From Erythroxylum novogranatense (Eukaryota; Streptophyta; Magnoliopsida; Malpighiales; Erythroxylaceae), in NCBI GenBank assembly GCA_029891385.1, contig JAIWQS010000267.1, positions 24,170 through 88,169 on the forward strand: 64,000 bases of DNA, written 5' to 3'. Both the position numbers and the translations under genes were made by a program. The notes beneath the pieces are model-generated. The model saw only the letters and a program-made list of their open reading frames with translations, ran no database searches and was not told the origin of the DNA. How positions within the stretch are numbered: position 1 is the first letter of the stretch; the number at the start of each line of letters is the position of its first letter. Of this stretch, positions 10,851-22,441 are shown piece after piece.

Positions 10851-13384
10851 TGTAGCACCCCCTTACCGTAGGGTACCCACCGGGACGCCCGCAGGTCATT
10901 CCGGTACATATCCTACGACGAGGGTGCACTACGTTCGATCAATTCTATAAACCGCATGACATCAATACAATGAAATCTGCAACAACAAAATTACTGAATT
11001 TTAAAAACCATAAAGCTTTTCTCATTTCATAAGATAAATCAGAAATATAGACAAGTCTATAAGTTCCCTACAGTCTAAATACAATAATCCAAAAAGGAAA
11101 CTGATACAAAAGTCTATACTAAGTCATCCCCAAAATTCAATCCCAAATGACCGACACAGTGAGCCATTGCCTCTCTCTTTAACGCTTCATGACAGGGAGA
11201 AGAAACTCTGGAGCTAGGAGTCTAAACTATCAGTCCTGAAAAACAATATGCAAATTTGGATGAGTTTGCAAACTCAATGAGAAACCATCATCGATGGTTC
11301 ACTCAATTAATGCATTACGCAAATTGCGTATAGTACATTACAGTAACAGTTAAAATATCATATAGCGATTCTGATGACAATCGAGCAATTCACAATTCAG
11401 TTATCACAATTGTATAATGTGATGCATATGTGACTCTTTTCCGATTATTTCAAATGTTGTGGTGGCGCTTATTGATGGCGGTGATCGATGAGACACGTCT
11501 AGGGAGTAGGAGAGCCCTCATGCAGGATACACTAACTCCCCTCGAGCTCAAGGCTCGGTACAGTGACAATATTTGAGCTCAAAGCTCTTTTCAGTAATAA
11601 CAGCGACTCAGGTCACAACGTCCATTATCTGTTCATGCAATTATGCATGTAATACATATGTCCGATAATTCACAGTCATATGGCTATAAGCCCATTTAAC
11701 ACAGTTTCCCAAGATCACGTATCAGTGAGATCCAATTTATCAAAAACATGCATCTTGATCCTAATCATTCATATTAGCAAACAGTTCACATAGAGCATTT
11801 AGCACATCAGAAATTGAGAAACCAACTAGGTTACTCACCTGTAACTTCCGAGCTACTGCCTGGAAGTCCCAGCAATATCCGTGGAATGACGATCCAACGG
11901 TGCCTCTATAACAGTTAAATAGTTTCTCATTACTAGATATTCAATTTAAAACAATTCAATGATGCATATGTCTTAATGAAAATATGTACAATGCATGTTC
12001 ATGATTTTCCGGCGTTAAAACCCAATTCCGCAATCTCTTGCCTCATAACCAAAATTCACTATTCACTATGTCAATAGTATCCATTAATTTCATAAGTCTC
12101 CAATTGAAACTCCAATTGTCATGATAAAATCCTTAAGTTACAATAAGAAACTATAATCGATTTTTTTTTCAATAATTGCGACCATACTAAATTAAATTCT
12201 AACTCTCATTCAATTCCTCAATTGTAGACCTCTTTCTCTGGTTCATAACGAATCAAGAATCACCTTAATTGGAGGTCTATACCATAAGTTATGCCCCATA
12301 AATAAAAATACATCCAATCAAAATTTACTCCTCGTCGCGGCCTCACATCTCTCGCTCTCCTGCTCCTCGCCGCGACGCCTACGGATAACTCGTCGTGACG
12401 TGACCTTTTTCAGACGTCGCGACGTGTGAGTCTCACCTTCTTCCCCGATCGATTTTTCATCTTTCACTCTCTAAAAACCAGTATTAATCACTCTCAACTA
12501 CCCATTTCTTACACAATAAAAACCATAAATGCATCAAACAACAATAAATAACAACATTAAAGCCATTAAACTTACCAAATCGAAGCTCAAATCCTTAAAC
12601 CCTAAATCTCCGAAATCACCTCCAACCTCTAGCAACCACGGAGATCTCCCATAGCCAAACCAAACATCCACATCTCTAAGATTTCACGATCTTCAACCAC
12701 AATGAAAAGGAAACAAGCAAGACTCTCAAGGGAAAAATCAAAATCGACGAAGGAAGAGGAAGGAGAAGAGGAAGTTAGCCCTAGGTTTTCAAAGGAGAAA
12801 TTTAAACTTAGGGCAATTTAAAGGGTTGGTCCTTAAACTATAGTTCATTAAACACAAGTCCTCAAATTCATTAAATTTCAGTCTCTAAATTTCAATGGCT
12901 TATCATAATTATTCCTAACAGCACAAATCAAATTTTTCCATGCCATTTACCCATCAATTTCGGAACCAAAATCTAATTCATCAGTCTTTAAGTCAATTTT
13001 TCGGTCCGGACCCATAACTCTAAAAATTCCAAAAAAATTCCTATAAATCCTCAAAAATATGACACTAGATCCTATACTCCAATTTAAAATTTTGAAATCC
13101 CTAAAATTCAATTCTCACTCCAATTTAACTATACAAACCTAATTATGCCATAATTCCTAATAAATCATAATTAAACCTAATTATCTTGAAAATTTACAAA
13201 TCAATTCATGATCACAATCAAATGCCAGAAAATGCCATTATTGCATGTACCTATTAATGCATGTGCAATTAATTCATTCCTCTATAATTAGAGGTCAATG
13301 AATGCTCAATCAGTAAAATGAAGTATGATCCTACCCTGTACCAAATTACCCAAATAACCTTCCCATCGGTGATGGGATGTTACA
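10851..13384 (-). repeat. Gypsy-A 3' LTR (2.53 kb)
   Basis: Plus-strand ends are TGTAGC and GTTACA. It matches the split right LTR (30603-31539 plus 39319-40998). It contains a CG-rich palindrome cluster around 12330-12430 and the module 'aatcaagaatcacc'. The sequence just inside at 13385-13400 is, on the minus strand, a purine tract AGGAGGGGAGAAT, the likely PPT. Confidence 0.87.
12330..12432. repeat. CGTCGCGACG palindrome cluster in the Gypsy-A 3' LTR
   Basis: Several copies and near-copies of a self-complementary decamer, CGTCGCGACG, and half-sites such as CTCGCCGCGACG, in otherwise AT-rich DNA. The matching place in the other LTR (39841-40040) is nearly twice as long, so copy number differs between the two LTRs of one element. 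Confidence 0.7.
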
Positions 13385-14150
13385 ATTCTCCCCTCCTAAT
13401 AAAAATTTCGTCCCGAAATTTCATACCTGTCCGATCGAACAGATGAGGATACTGACTCCTCATATGCTCCTCAGTCTCCCAAGTCGCTTCCTCAAAAGAG
13501 TGGTTCTTCCAAAGGACTTTCACCAATGGAATTACCCTGTTTCTTAACTGCTTGACCCGCGATCCTATAATCCGTACCGGCTCCTCTACATAACTCAAAT
13601 CACTGGCTATCTCAATCTCCTGAGCCGGAATCACATGGGTCGGGTCAGAACGATATCTTCGAAGCATGCTCACATGGAAAATGTCATGCAACAGAGACAT
13701 CTCACTCGGCAACGCCAATCTATATGCCAATGGTCCTATCCTCTCGAGGATCTCATAAGGACCAATATACCGAGGACTCAACTTGCCCTTACGGCCAAAT
13801 CTCAGAACTCCTCTCCACGGAGACACTCGGAGGAACACTCTGTCACCCACAGCATACTCCATCTCTCTCCGATGCCGATCCACATAGCTCTTCTGTCTAT
13901 CCTGAGCCGCCTTGATGCGACTCCGAATCAGTTTCACCTTATCTACAGTGTCCTGAATCAACTCGGGACCCTCAATCATCCTCACACCCTCTTCATCCCA
14001 ATACAGTGGCGATCTACACTGCCTCCCATACAAAGCCTCATACGGTGCCATCCCGATACTACTCTGATACTGATAATTATATGCAAACTTGATCAGAGCC
14101 AAATACTGATCCCATGATCCTCTGAACTCCAACACACAAGCCCGAAGCAT
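13380..14150 (-). CDS. Gypsy-A integrase C-terminal part with chromodomain-like tail
   Basis: A clean 256-residue frame that is the end of pol. It begins in the catalytic core (AYNYQYQSSIGMAPYEALYG, the MAPYE motif of plant gypsy integrases), goes through a basic helical region (RIKAAQDRQKSYVDRHRRE), a GPY/F module (RYIGPYEILERIGPLAYRLALP) and ends with VEEPVRIIGSRVKQLRN and SFEEATWETEEHM, a chromodomain-like segment thought to guide insertion to marked chromatin. The stop lies at the LTR boundary, with PPT overlap. The first Met is internal and not a real start. Confidence 0.88.
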   Translation of the reverse strand: MLRACVLEFRGSWDQYLALIKFAYNYQYQSSIGMAPYEALYGRQCRSPLYWDEEGVRMIEGPELIQDTVDKVKLIRSRIKAAQDRQKSYVDRHRREMEYAVGDRVFLRVSPWRGVLRFGRKGKLSPRYIGPYEILERIGPLAYRLALPSEMSLLHDIFHVSMLRRYRSDPTHVIPAQEIEIASDLSYVEEPVRIIGSRVKQLRNRVIPLVKVLWKNHSFEEATWETEEHMRSQYPHLFDRTGMKFRDEIFIRRGEL

Positions 14151-14568
14151 ATCCTTAGCAGTCTTAATCGTCCTCTCACTCTGCCCATCTACGTTCGAGG
14201 ATGAAATGTTATCATGAAGTTCAACCGAGTACCCAATCGCATCGCAGGCTCTTCTAGAACCTCGAAGTAAATCTGGGATCCCGGTCTGAGACTATCGACA
14301 ACGGAACCCCATGCAACTGCACAATCTCTGTCACATACTTTCAGGCCAACTAATCGAGATTATTACTCTCCCTCACCGGCAAGAAGTGAGCCGATTTGGT
14401 CAACCGGTCCGCTTATAATCCAGATCGCATCATGCCTTTGCAAGGCCTTAGGCAATCCCATAATAAAATCCATGGTAATTGTTCCCATTTCTACTCGGAA
14501 TAGGCAACGAATGCAGACTTACTCGGCTTGAGCTGGTGATCCGCCTTAACTCGGGCCGGGCACGCCGG
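14151..14568 (-). pseudogene. Gypsy-A integrase core, decayed, next to the Copia-2 insertion
   Basis: Reading the minus strand, pieces in different frames recall the DDE core: RVKADHQLKPS, then DRLTKSAHFLPV, and QLHGVPLSIVSDRDPRFTS with the second Asp. Several single-base losses and stops separate them. Some of the lost bases sit in CTG/CAG contexts. Copia-2 cuts the domain at 14568. Confidence 0.65.
14564..14568. other. Imperfect target-site duplication of Copia-2, left side
   Basis: GCCGG precedes the LTR start, while GTCAG (25725-25729) follows the right LTR. They match at three of five bases. Joining the two flanks restores the zinc-finger end of the Gypsy-A integrase (ending SRCLT) to its core, so the insertion point is right even if the duplication is degraded or miscalled. 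Confidence 0.45.
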
Positions 14569-15853
14569 TGTTAGAGTAGGCTCAAGGCAATCGCTTTTAG
14601 CGCATTTTGTACAAAGTCAGGTACATACTTTATGAATAAATAAAGAAAGGCATATTTCATTAACTTGTTGCTCATTATTTATGAATTGATATTATTCTAT
14701 AAGCAAATTAATGAACTCCATGATATATGACATAGCAAGAAGGAAATTGTGATGTGATCATACTACCGAGATTCCTATCATGTGCAATTATGTCAAGATC
14801 TAAATTATCCCTAGTCATAGGATTATCAAATGGACATCAGTAATCCCGAGAGACTAGACATCTCAAGCTCCTTGATTTGATCAGCAAAGGATCTCGAAAG
14901 TCGTAAATATGAGATATTTAGGGTTGAGATGTGGATGCTTACTAGAGGTAGTAAGTACATTGGATGACCTGCTATGAGATCATCACATGGATGTCCTATT
15001 CTAATGTCAGTGATAATCTCATCATAGCAATGGTGCAAGTATCCTTAGACTCGAGGTGCTCAAGGATATCTTGGATACCGATTACGCTTAGACTCCATTC
15101 CTTGTTGCGCTACAGAGGTCGCCATAGGGTGGTGATTGGGTACATCTTGAGGTATTCAAGGTAATTGAGTAGCCAATAGAGGATTCACCACTTCGTGATA
15201 GCGAGAAGATGATACCCATGGCCTCTTGTCAGGGTCATTACTTGGAAGTCTCTGGCCGGAGCATATATGTCATGAAGAATGTCTTCATTGATATAATAAG
15301 TAATGAGTCCTAGGACGAGAACTGAAATCACTTGAACTAGATTTGACGTAGTCAGTCTAGTAAGAGTTGACACATTGCCCATACTCATAACCAAGTGGGA
15401 TATAGCATGGTGAAAGGACGAATTGCACGGTAATTGTCTATGGAAAGGTTCGTGATATGGTTCATGATGAATACATGTTCATTCATCAAACCAATTACTT
15501 TCCGGTCAATTGGGGGTCATGATGTGTTGCTAGATACCGCCATGACTTGCTCTGATTAAGTGTTAATCTAAGTGGCCAACATAACCGGAACCTAATGGGT
15601 CACACGATAAGAGTGTCTCTTGAGAATTGTAAAATAGTTTTGGACAGAGTTCCAATATATAGAGAGTAAAGGATTAAATGGATCCCGATGAGATCGAGAT
15701 ATGTCCCGATGAGATCGCGACATCGATATTCTTGAAAAAGGTTTTGGTGGGTTTTTCCATCTAGGGACCCTAAGTGGGCCGTAGGACCAACCCAGTGTGT
15801 TGGACCACTTCAAAGATTTATTTTATATATATATAATTAATTAAATAAAGAAT

Positions 15854-15923
<70 letters not shown>

Positions 15924-16453
15924 TATATGGGAAGATGGAGGAGGAGCTCATCCTTTTACTTTATATATATATATATATATAAAGGCCTAACGTGGATGAC
16001 CAAAAAGAAGCTTCTTCTTTGCCTTGTCATGTTTAATATTAAATGACAAATGAAAAAAGACAAAAGAAGATGAAGGAGGTCGTTGGCTTTGCATAGAAGA
16101 TAGAAAGAGAAAGGTTTTGGAAAAACCTAAGAGAGAAATTTGATTTTTCATCATCGATCATCTCCTTCAAAGCTTCATCTTCAAGCTTCATTTTCTCCTC
16201 TCCATCGTTATTTTCCTAGCTCTCCAAGAACAAGGTAAGATCTAGCAGTCTTCAACTCGTTCTAGCTATTCCCGGTCAAAGGGTTTGCCTTGTTAGGTTC
16301 TCCGATCTCTGCGTGGATACTGCTAGAGACGGTCTCCTTCGTCGTTATGGTTTGAGTTTGTTGTATAGACACATGGATCCTGGCTTTCGGGAAGGTCCCG
16401 AATAAAAATTTTATTTTCCTCACGGGCATGTGATGCTCTGGGATTTTCTTACA
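14569..16453 (+). repeat. Copia-2 left LTR
   Basis: 1885 bases, TGTTAG to CTTACA. It shares its full length with the two right-hand partial copies. Two dinucleotide arrays lie near 15815-15920 and 15961-15980; the second runs straight into AAAGGCC and so doubles as a TATA region. Confidence 0.85.
15855..15985 (+). promoter_or_regulatory. (TA)n/(TG)n microsatellites and TATA region in the Copia-2 LTR
   Basis: A (TA)n run is followed by a (TG)n run of about 40 bases, then after ~60 bases a second (TA)n run ends in TATATAAAGGCC. In the two other LTR copies the same sites have different lengths: short at 23720 and 23785, and a ~56 base (TA)n at 25186-25241. A variable TATA region would be the core promoter, though no start site can be shown. 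Confidence 0.5.
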
Positions 16454-16454
16454 A

Positions 16455-16467
16455 TGGTATCGAGCCC
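16455..16467 (+). other. Copia-2 primer-binding site with one base missing
   Basis: TGGTATCGAGCCC lies one base after the LTR end. The expected tRNA-Met complement is TGGTATCAGAGCC, so CAG reads as CG here. This is one of the clearest examples of the CAG/CTG anomaly, because the intact form is dictated by the tRNA. Confidence 0.75.
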
Positions 16468-17576
16468 TTGGTGTAGTATATAACGAAGAAACCATGACTA
16501 GGTCGGAGTTGCCTATTGCTTGTGACGATGATGCATGTTGATTGTGTGAATTTCGAATTCAGTGTAGAAATATTGTTTTCGAAATTTTCTTGCCCATATA
16601 TGTTCACAAGATGTTGTTGCATATGTCTGTGGAAGCTCGGAATTTATCAATGTGATTTGATATGGTTTTGCTAATTTATTCCCCAATGTTCTGGTTGCTG
16701 TCTTTGTGCACATTCAATGAATAGGCATGCTTATAAATTCGAGAATAAATTGTATAAATTTTTTTTTTGGATTTTCTTTCACCAACATGTCTCTAAGATG
16801 TTGATGAATGTCTATGAGAATGGAAAAATGTTTTTGAGGTGATTTACTATTTATTTGAGAATTTATTGTGTGCTGCTGGGAATAACTGTGTTGAGGAACA
16901 CAGATTCTACATTGGCTTTGTTGCTGAGGTTGGATGAGTTTTTGTTGGAAATAAATCCTGAAAAACTTCATGGAACATCTTGTGAACATGTTTTAACCTC
17001 TGTAATTTTCTCAGAATTTATTGAAATTTTTTCAATGAGTTTTTCAAGCAAAACACAGAACTTGGCAGTTTTGAGAAAGTTGCTGGAGCTGTTTTGTTTG
17101 GAATGATAAATTGTGTATTACTCAATTCCAATGCCTTGGATCATTTTTAATGTGATTAAAAATGTGTTTTATTGATGTTGTATGCTTTCCAAATTGAATT
17201 TCTTGAAATTGGGTTTCCAAATATTTTTCAGATGTCAAATGTGTCACATTAGCGTCTCGTTAGTGTATTTCGTTGTCTTGATTATTTTGGCGGTCACAAA
17301 TCTTGTGACCAGTGCCGAAGTAATCTTGATAAAGTTTAGAATACCTAGAGATACTTAGGGTGATATTTTGATATTCTCAAATTATTTGAAAATCTGAATG
17401 AATAAGAGTGTATTAATCAATTTCAAGTTTTTCATGTATAGTTTGACTATATATGGTAAGTATGGAACAATGAAAGTGTTTCATTGGTACATCATAATAA
17501 AGGATATTACATTTGGTATTGTGAATTGAACTGCACGGATTGAGAAATTAGCCGATTAGATAGCAATTTCACATGG

Positions 17577-17794
17577 ATAAGTCGACTAATAAAGATATAA
17601 GTCGACTTGTCTGCAGCATCGTAGACGATAAGTCGCACTTGCACAATGGTACAAGTCGACTTGTTGGTGTACAGCTGCATAAGTCGACTTACACATGCAT
17701 AAGTCGACTTACACACTAGCATAAATCCACTTACACATGCATAAGTCGACTTACACACTAGCATAAGTCGACTTACACACACAAGTCCACTTAC
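17577..17794. repeat. AAGTCGACTT palindrome cluster in the Copia-2 leader
   Basis: Seven or eight copies of ATAAGTCGACTTA(C/T) or one-base variants, in part as a ~22-base tandem repeat with ACACATGC and ACACTAGC spacers. The core is the one found in the Copia-1 LTR and internal region, though the two elements are otherwise unlike each other. Confidence 0.75.
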
Positions 17795-18224
17795 AACATG
17801 CAAGTGGGATGATGGATGATTTTAGGTATGACTCAATGTGATTGATGAAATACCCTAAATCATTCCATATAGCCATGGTGACTATAATCCTACGGCTTGA
17901 AGGAGAAGAAGATGAGACCTGAAAACTCTCACATATCATATAAAAACTAACGCCTTCCATTAATATGGGGAGAACGAGTTCTTATAGAGTTGGGTTGTTG
18001 GGTAAACCCAAGCTCACTCTATCTGGATATGTTCAAACTATGAAAATAAGATTTTCGATTAATGGGTCGGTTTTCACTAGAAGCGTTGATTTGTTGAGTA
18101 AACTCAAGGTCAACGGGACAGAGGCAAAATTGGGCAAGTGTGCATCGATGTATGCAGCAACAAGAGTTGATAACCCAATGTGTGTGCATACATCACGAGT
18201 TGATAGACTAGTCGATAGTTGCAC

Positions 18225-18404
18225 CTATGAAGCAATTGGTATGACCGATACCGCCGATAGACCTAAGGTGGCTTGTTGGGTAAACCCAAGGTCATTTTAG
18301 TAATGTCGGGATATCTATGATGCAATTGGTATGACCGATATCTACCGATTGACCTAAGGTGGCTTGTTGGGTAAACCCAAGGTCATTTTAGTAATGTCGG
18401 ATAT
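18225..18404. repeat. Two-copy 90-base tandem repeat with a hairpin in the Copia-2 leader
   Basis: 18225-18314 and 18315-18404 are near-identical, starting CTATGAAGCAATTGG and CTATGATGCAATTGG. Each carries TTGGGTAAACCCAA, a near-perfect inverted repeat able to form a short hairpin; a third copy of the hairpin with its flanks stands at about 17993-18010. Confidence 0.75.
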
Positions 18405-18539
18405 CGACCCACCAGACATTTTGTCATAATGTTTCTTGGATTCGCATCGAGGGTTATGGATTCTTTGAAATTAGTGGGAGCTATATGCATGTCATGCAAG
18501 TCCTTATGATCATGCATGCAATTCTATTCTAACATTCTT

Positions 18540-19340
18540 TCTCTTTTCCCTATAGGTTATCAAGATGACTTCCAGTGTGAACTCAAGGCTGCTTATGGAC
18601 TCCAACAAATTAATCGACCTAACTTTCTAGATTGGTCGAGAAATATGAGAATTGTTCTCGTGTTAGAGGAAGCTGGGATATGTCCTAGATGTTCCACTTC
18701 CCGATCCACTGTTGCCGATGCTTCGATGAGGATCGAAGTATATCGTAGTATCTTAAAGACGGTGACATGGCTACCGCATTATGCTTGCCTCGATGTCACC
18801 AGAGCGCGTAAGCGGCATGAGTCTATGGATGCTAATACTATAGTGTTTCATCTTAGGAACTGCTTGATGAGCAAGCTTCGATTCGAAAGGTTCGAGACCT
18901 CGAGGCTACTCTTCACTACTAAGATGACTTTAGGTTCATCTCGATGCAGATGCATCAAGATGAATGGGTATATTGAGAGGTTGGTCGCCTTAGGTTTTGT
19001 TATGGATTATGAATTAAGTGTTGACTTAATTCTAGTTGGATTGTCCGATAGTTATTCACGGTTTGTGTTAAACTATCGGATGAACCAAATATCCACGACA
19101 ATCCTCGAAAGTTGATCAATCTGCCAAGATAAAAGAGCAAGCTATCAAGAAGGATAGCAAGCAAGTGCTTATGGTGGACTCTTCTTCGGTTCAAAGCAAA
19201 AGAAGTCAAGAAGAAAAGGTCTAAGAAACCGAAAGGAAGTGCAGCCAAGAAGAAACCAAAGAGATCGCACCAAAGGAACTTGCTTCCATCAGGCAAGACC
19301 GCCACCTGGGCGAAATTGTAAAGTCTATCTGGAAGAATTG
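18540..19340 (+). pseudogene. Copia-2 gag, frameshifted
   Basis: The likely start is the ATG at 18565 (MTSSVNSRLLMDSNK), in another frame than the longest open stretch, 18516-19115. That stretch carries FLDWSRNMRIVLVLEEAG, RHESMDANTIVFHLR, RFERFETSRLLFTTKM and NGYIERLVALGFVMDYELSVDLIL, the usual copia gag core. A basic tail (KRSQKKRSKKPKGSAAKKK) lies in a further frame to about 19300. Interruptions near 18670-18760 and 18870 fall in regions rich in lost CTG/CAG triplets. Confidence 0.75.
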
Positions 19341-19379
19341 AAGCGAAGAAGGCATCGATGCCTCGACTTCTTCGGTATG

Positions 19380-19900
19380 TTTGTCATTGAGGTTAATACT
19401 GCTTTCGACCATAACATATGGGTATTAGATACGGTTGTGGCTCACATATGCAATGATATCACGGGCCTCGGGGATGATGAGATGTACTCGTGAAGGAGAA
19501 CTAGACTGCGTGTGGGAAATGGAGCAAGAGTTCTTTGCATTAAGCCGTAGGCACTTACTTATTGTCACTCCCCTTTGGGCATGTAATTAAATTGGATGAA
19601 TGTTATTTTGTACTGTATTAACAAAGAACATATTATTCATTTCTTGTTTAAATAGAAATTTGGTTTCTATTTGACTTTTAGTAACAATGGTTGTTCTATT
19701 AGTTTGAATGGAATGCTTTATGGTATTGGTACATTATGCAATGGAATTTACATATTAGATATGTCACATCCAATTATGAATGTCAATGACACGAAAAGAC
19801 ATAAACGAGATAATTTAAAATCAACTTACTTATGGCATTGTCGCTTTGGCCATATAAATGAGAGACGATAGCTAAGCTCCATAAGAGTGGTAGTTTAGGT
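19380..19900 (+). pseudogene. Copia-2 protease remnant and GAG-pre-integrase region
   Basis: NTAFDHNIWVLDTVVAHICND (about 19395-19457) is the protease region, with LDT where the catalytic Asp-Thr-Gly should be; the following Gly-Cys is lost. After several stops the frame 19671-19871 gives FSNNGCSISLNGMLYGIG and LWHCRFGHINERR, the pre-integrase His motif. Confidence 0.7.
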
Positions 19901-20560
19901 CATTTGATTATGAATCATATGACACATGTGAATCTTGTTTATTAGGCAAGATGACTAAGTTACCCTTAAGGGAAAGGGTGAACGAGCGTGGAGTATTAGA
20001 CCTAATACATTCGGATGTATGTGGTCCGATGTCCATCCATGCTAGAAGTGGTTGTCTTTACTTCATTACCTTTATCGATGATTATTCTCGATATGGGTAC
20101 TTGATATCGATGAGATACAAATCAAGCATTTGAAAAGTTCAAACAATTGAAATGAAGTAGAAAACCAACTTGAAAAGTATCAAGACATTACGATCGGATC
20201 GTGGGGGAATACTTAGACCAAGAGTTTTGGATTATCTCGTAGATAATGGGATTTTATCTCAATGGACTCCTCCTTACACACCACAAGATAATGGTGTGGC
20301 GAAAGGAGAAATCAAACCTTGTTAGACATGGTACGATCAATGATGGGCTTTGAAAGTTGCCGAAATCCTTTTGGGAGTAGGCACTCGAGACAGCTGTTTA
20401 CTTGTTAAACAGAGTTCCATCAAAGACAGTTGATGTTACTCCATATGAGATGTGGACTAACAAAAGACCCTATCTTACTCATTTGAAAGTTTGGGATTGT
20501 CCTCCTTATGTGAAGCGGACACTGATGATAAACTTGATGCAAAATCGACAAGTGTTTGTT
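19901..20560 (+). pseudogene. Copia-2 integrase, frameshifted
   Basis: The first catalytic Asp is in LDLIHSDVCGPMS, followed by GCLYFITFIDDYSRYGYLI (19951-20133). Later pieces in other frames include TLRSD near 20190, PYTPQDNGVA near 20275 and VDVTPYEMWTNKRP near 20430. The frame breaks after 20100, 20200 and 20300. Order is that of a copia integrase. Confidence 0.7.
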
Positions 20561-20899
20561 CGTAGGATATCCTAAAGAAACAATGAGATATCAATTCTAC
20601 CACGCCGAGGAACAAAAGGTGTTTGTTTCAAGCATGCTATTTTAGAGAAAGAGTTTCTTTTACAAGAAGACAATGGGAGCAAAATTGAACTTGAAGAAGT
20701 TCAAGATGCTCAATGACGCAGATCAACCGCTGAACTCGAAACTGTGACTCATACAGATGAAGTAATAGTTCAACCTTCTACAACACACGAAGTTTGTAAG
20801 TCACGAAGACACGCCTGTTCGAGAGATATGGATTTCGTGAATGAACAGAATGACGTATTGCTCATAGAAGATGATGAGCCTACCACCAATGAAGAGGTT

Positions 20900-22380
20900 A
20901 CCAAGAGTTGAGTCCGAGAAATGGCTTCATGCCATACAGGTGAAATAGATTCCATGTATGAAAACCAAGTATGGACTTTGGTCGAGGCACCAAGGAATAA
21001 AACCCATAGGGTGCAAATAGGTTTTCAAAAGAAAACCGACATGGATGGTAATGTAATTACCTATAAAGAAGGCTTATGGCTCAAGGCTTTCGTCAAAGAC
21101 AAGGAGTTGACTACGACGAGACCTTCAAATTTCGAAGAGCAATGCTTAAATCCATTAGAATACTCTAGCCATTACCACTCATTATGATTATGAGATATGG
21201 CAAATGGATGTGAAGATGCTTTCCTAAATGGAAATCTAGGCGAGGATGTATATGACACAACCCGAGGGCTTCACCTCCTATGATGGCGTAAAAGGTATGT
21301 AAGCTTCAGTAAATCCATCTATGGATTGAAACAAGCATCCAGAGTTGAATATCCGTTTGATGAGGTAATCAAAGAGTTTGGTTTCACAAAATCTCGATGA
21401 ACCTTGTGTGTATAAGAAGGTTAATGGACCGCAATCGTATTCCTTGTCTTTGTATGTAGATGACATATTATTGCTAGGAAACGATGTCTCGATGCTACAA
21501 TCAATCAAAATTTGGTTGTCCAAACAATTTGCCATGAAAGACCTTAGTGAAGCAACTTATATCCTTGGGATAAGGATCTATAAAGATAGATCAAAAAGGT
21601 TGCTTGGTCTTTCACAATCAACGTACATAGACAAAATGCTAAAAAGGTTTAGCATGGAGCAATCCAAGAGAGGGTACCTTCCCGTGACTCATGGGATAAC
21701 ACTCTCGAAATCTATGTGTCCTAAGACACAAGATGAGAGGATGCGCATGAGTATGATCCCGTATGAATCTGCGTGGTAGGATCTATCATATACGCTTATG
21801 TTATGTACGAGACCCGATGTATCATATGCTCTAAGTGTTACGAAAGCAGATACCAATCGGATCCTGGTGAGGGTCCTTTGGGTGGCTGTCAAGAATATCC
21901 TCAAGTACTCGAAGGACAAAGGATGTTTTCTTGATATATGGAGATGGAGATCTCAAAGTGAGCGTATACAGATGCGATTTTCAACTGATAAGGATGATTC
22001 CAAATCCTAATCAGTTACGATTCACACCGAATGGCGGGCGATTAGTTGAAAAGTTCCAAACAAGAGACAGCTGCCGATTCAACGATCGAGGTAGAGTACA
22101 TTGCCGCTTCGTAGCAAAAAGGAAGATTTTGATCAAAAAGTTCATTATCGAACTTGGTGTGGTTCCTAGCGTGATGGGCCCATACATTGTATTGTGACAA
22201 CAATGGAGCTATTCAGCAGCGAAGGAACCAAGGTCTCATCAACGATCCAAACACATTACTCCGCAGATATCATCGATCAGGAGATCATAGGGACGAGGTG
22301 ATGTCCAGATCGAGAGAATTCCACCGAGCGTAATATTCACGATCCGCTGACAAAGCCATTATCGCAAAAGAACTTTGATT
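20900..22380 (+). pseudogene. Copia-2 reverse transcriptase and RNase H, frameshifted
   Basis: 20921-21187 gives EIDSMYENQVWTLVEAP, the start of RVT_2. IYGLKQAS is near 21320, and 21378-21779 carries LSLYVDDILLLGND with an intact YVDD box and KQFAMKDLSEATYILGI. RNase H traces follow: TRPDVSYALSV near 21805, then STIEVEYIAAS-like sequence near 22080 in a different frame, and a final region near 22260-22380. A PPT (AAGTGGGAGAT, about 22433) precedes the right LTR. Confidence 0.75.
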
Positions 22381-22441
22381 CTCATGTACTACTTTATGGT
22401 ATTAGATATCAAGGCGATTAGCTTTAGGTCAAGTGGGAGAT

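Larger units (their letters stand above)
16468..18524 (+). other. Copia-2 long untranslated leader
   Basis: About 2 kb between PBS and gag without a credible gene. It holds an AT-rich stretch to 17550, a palindrome cluster (17577-17794), an inverted repeat TTGGGTAAACCCAA at 17996-18010 that returns twice, and a 90-base tandem duplication (18225-18404). Small ORFs here have no family resemblance. Confidence 0.6.

Noticed and set aside
17507..17803. 98-residue minus-strand ORF with repeated Cys-Lys-Ser-Thr-Tyr
   Set aside because: It is a translation of the palindrome cluster and has no family features.
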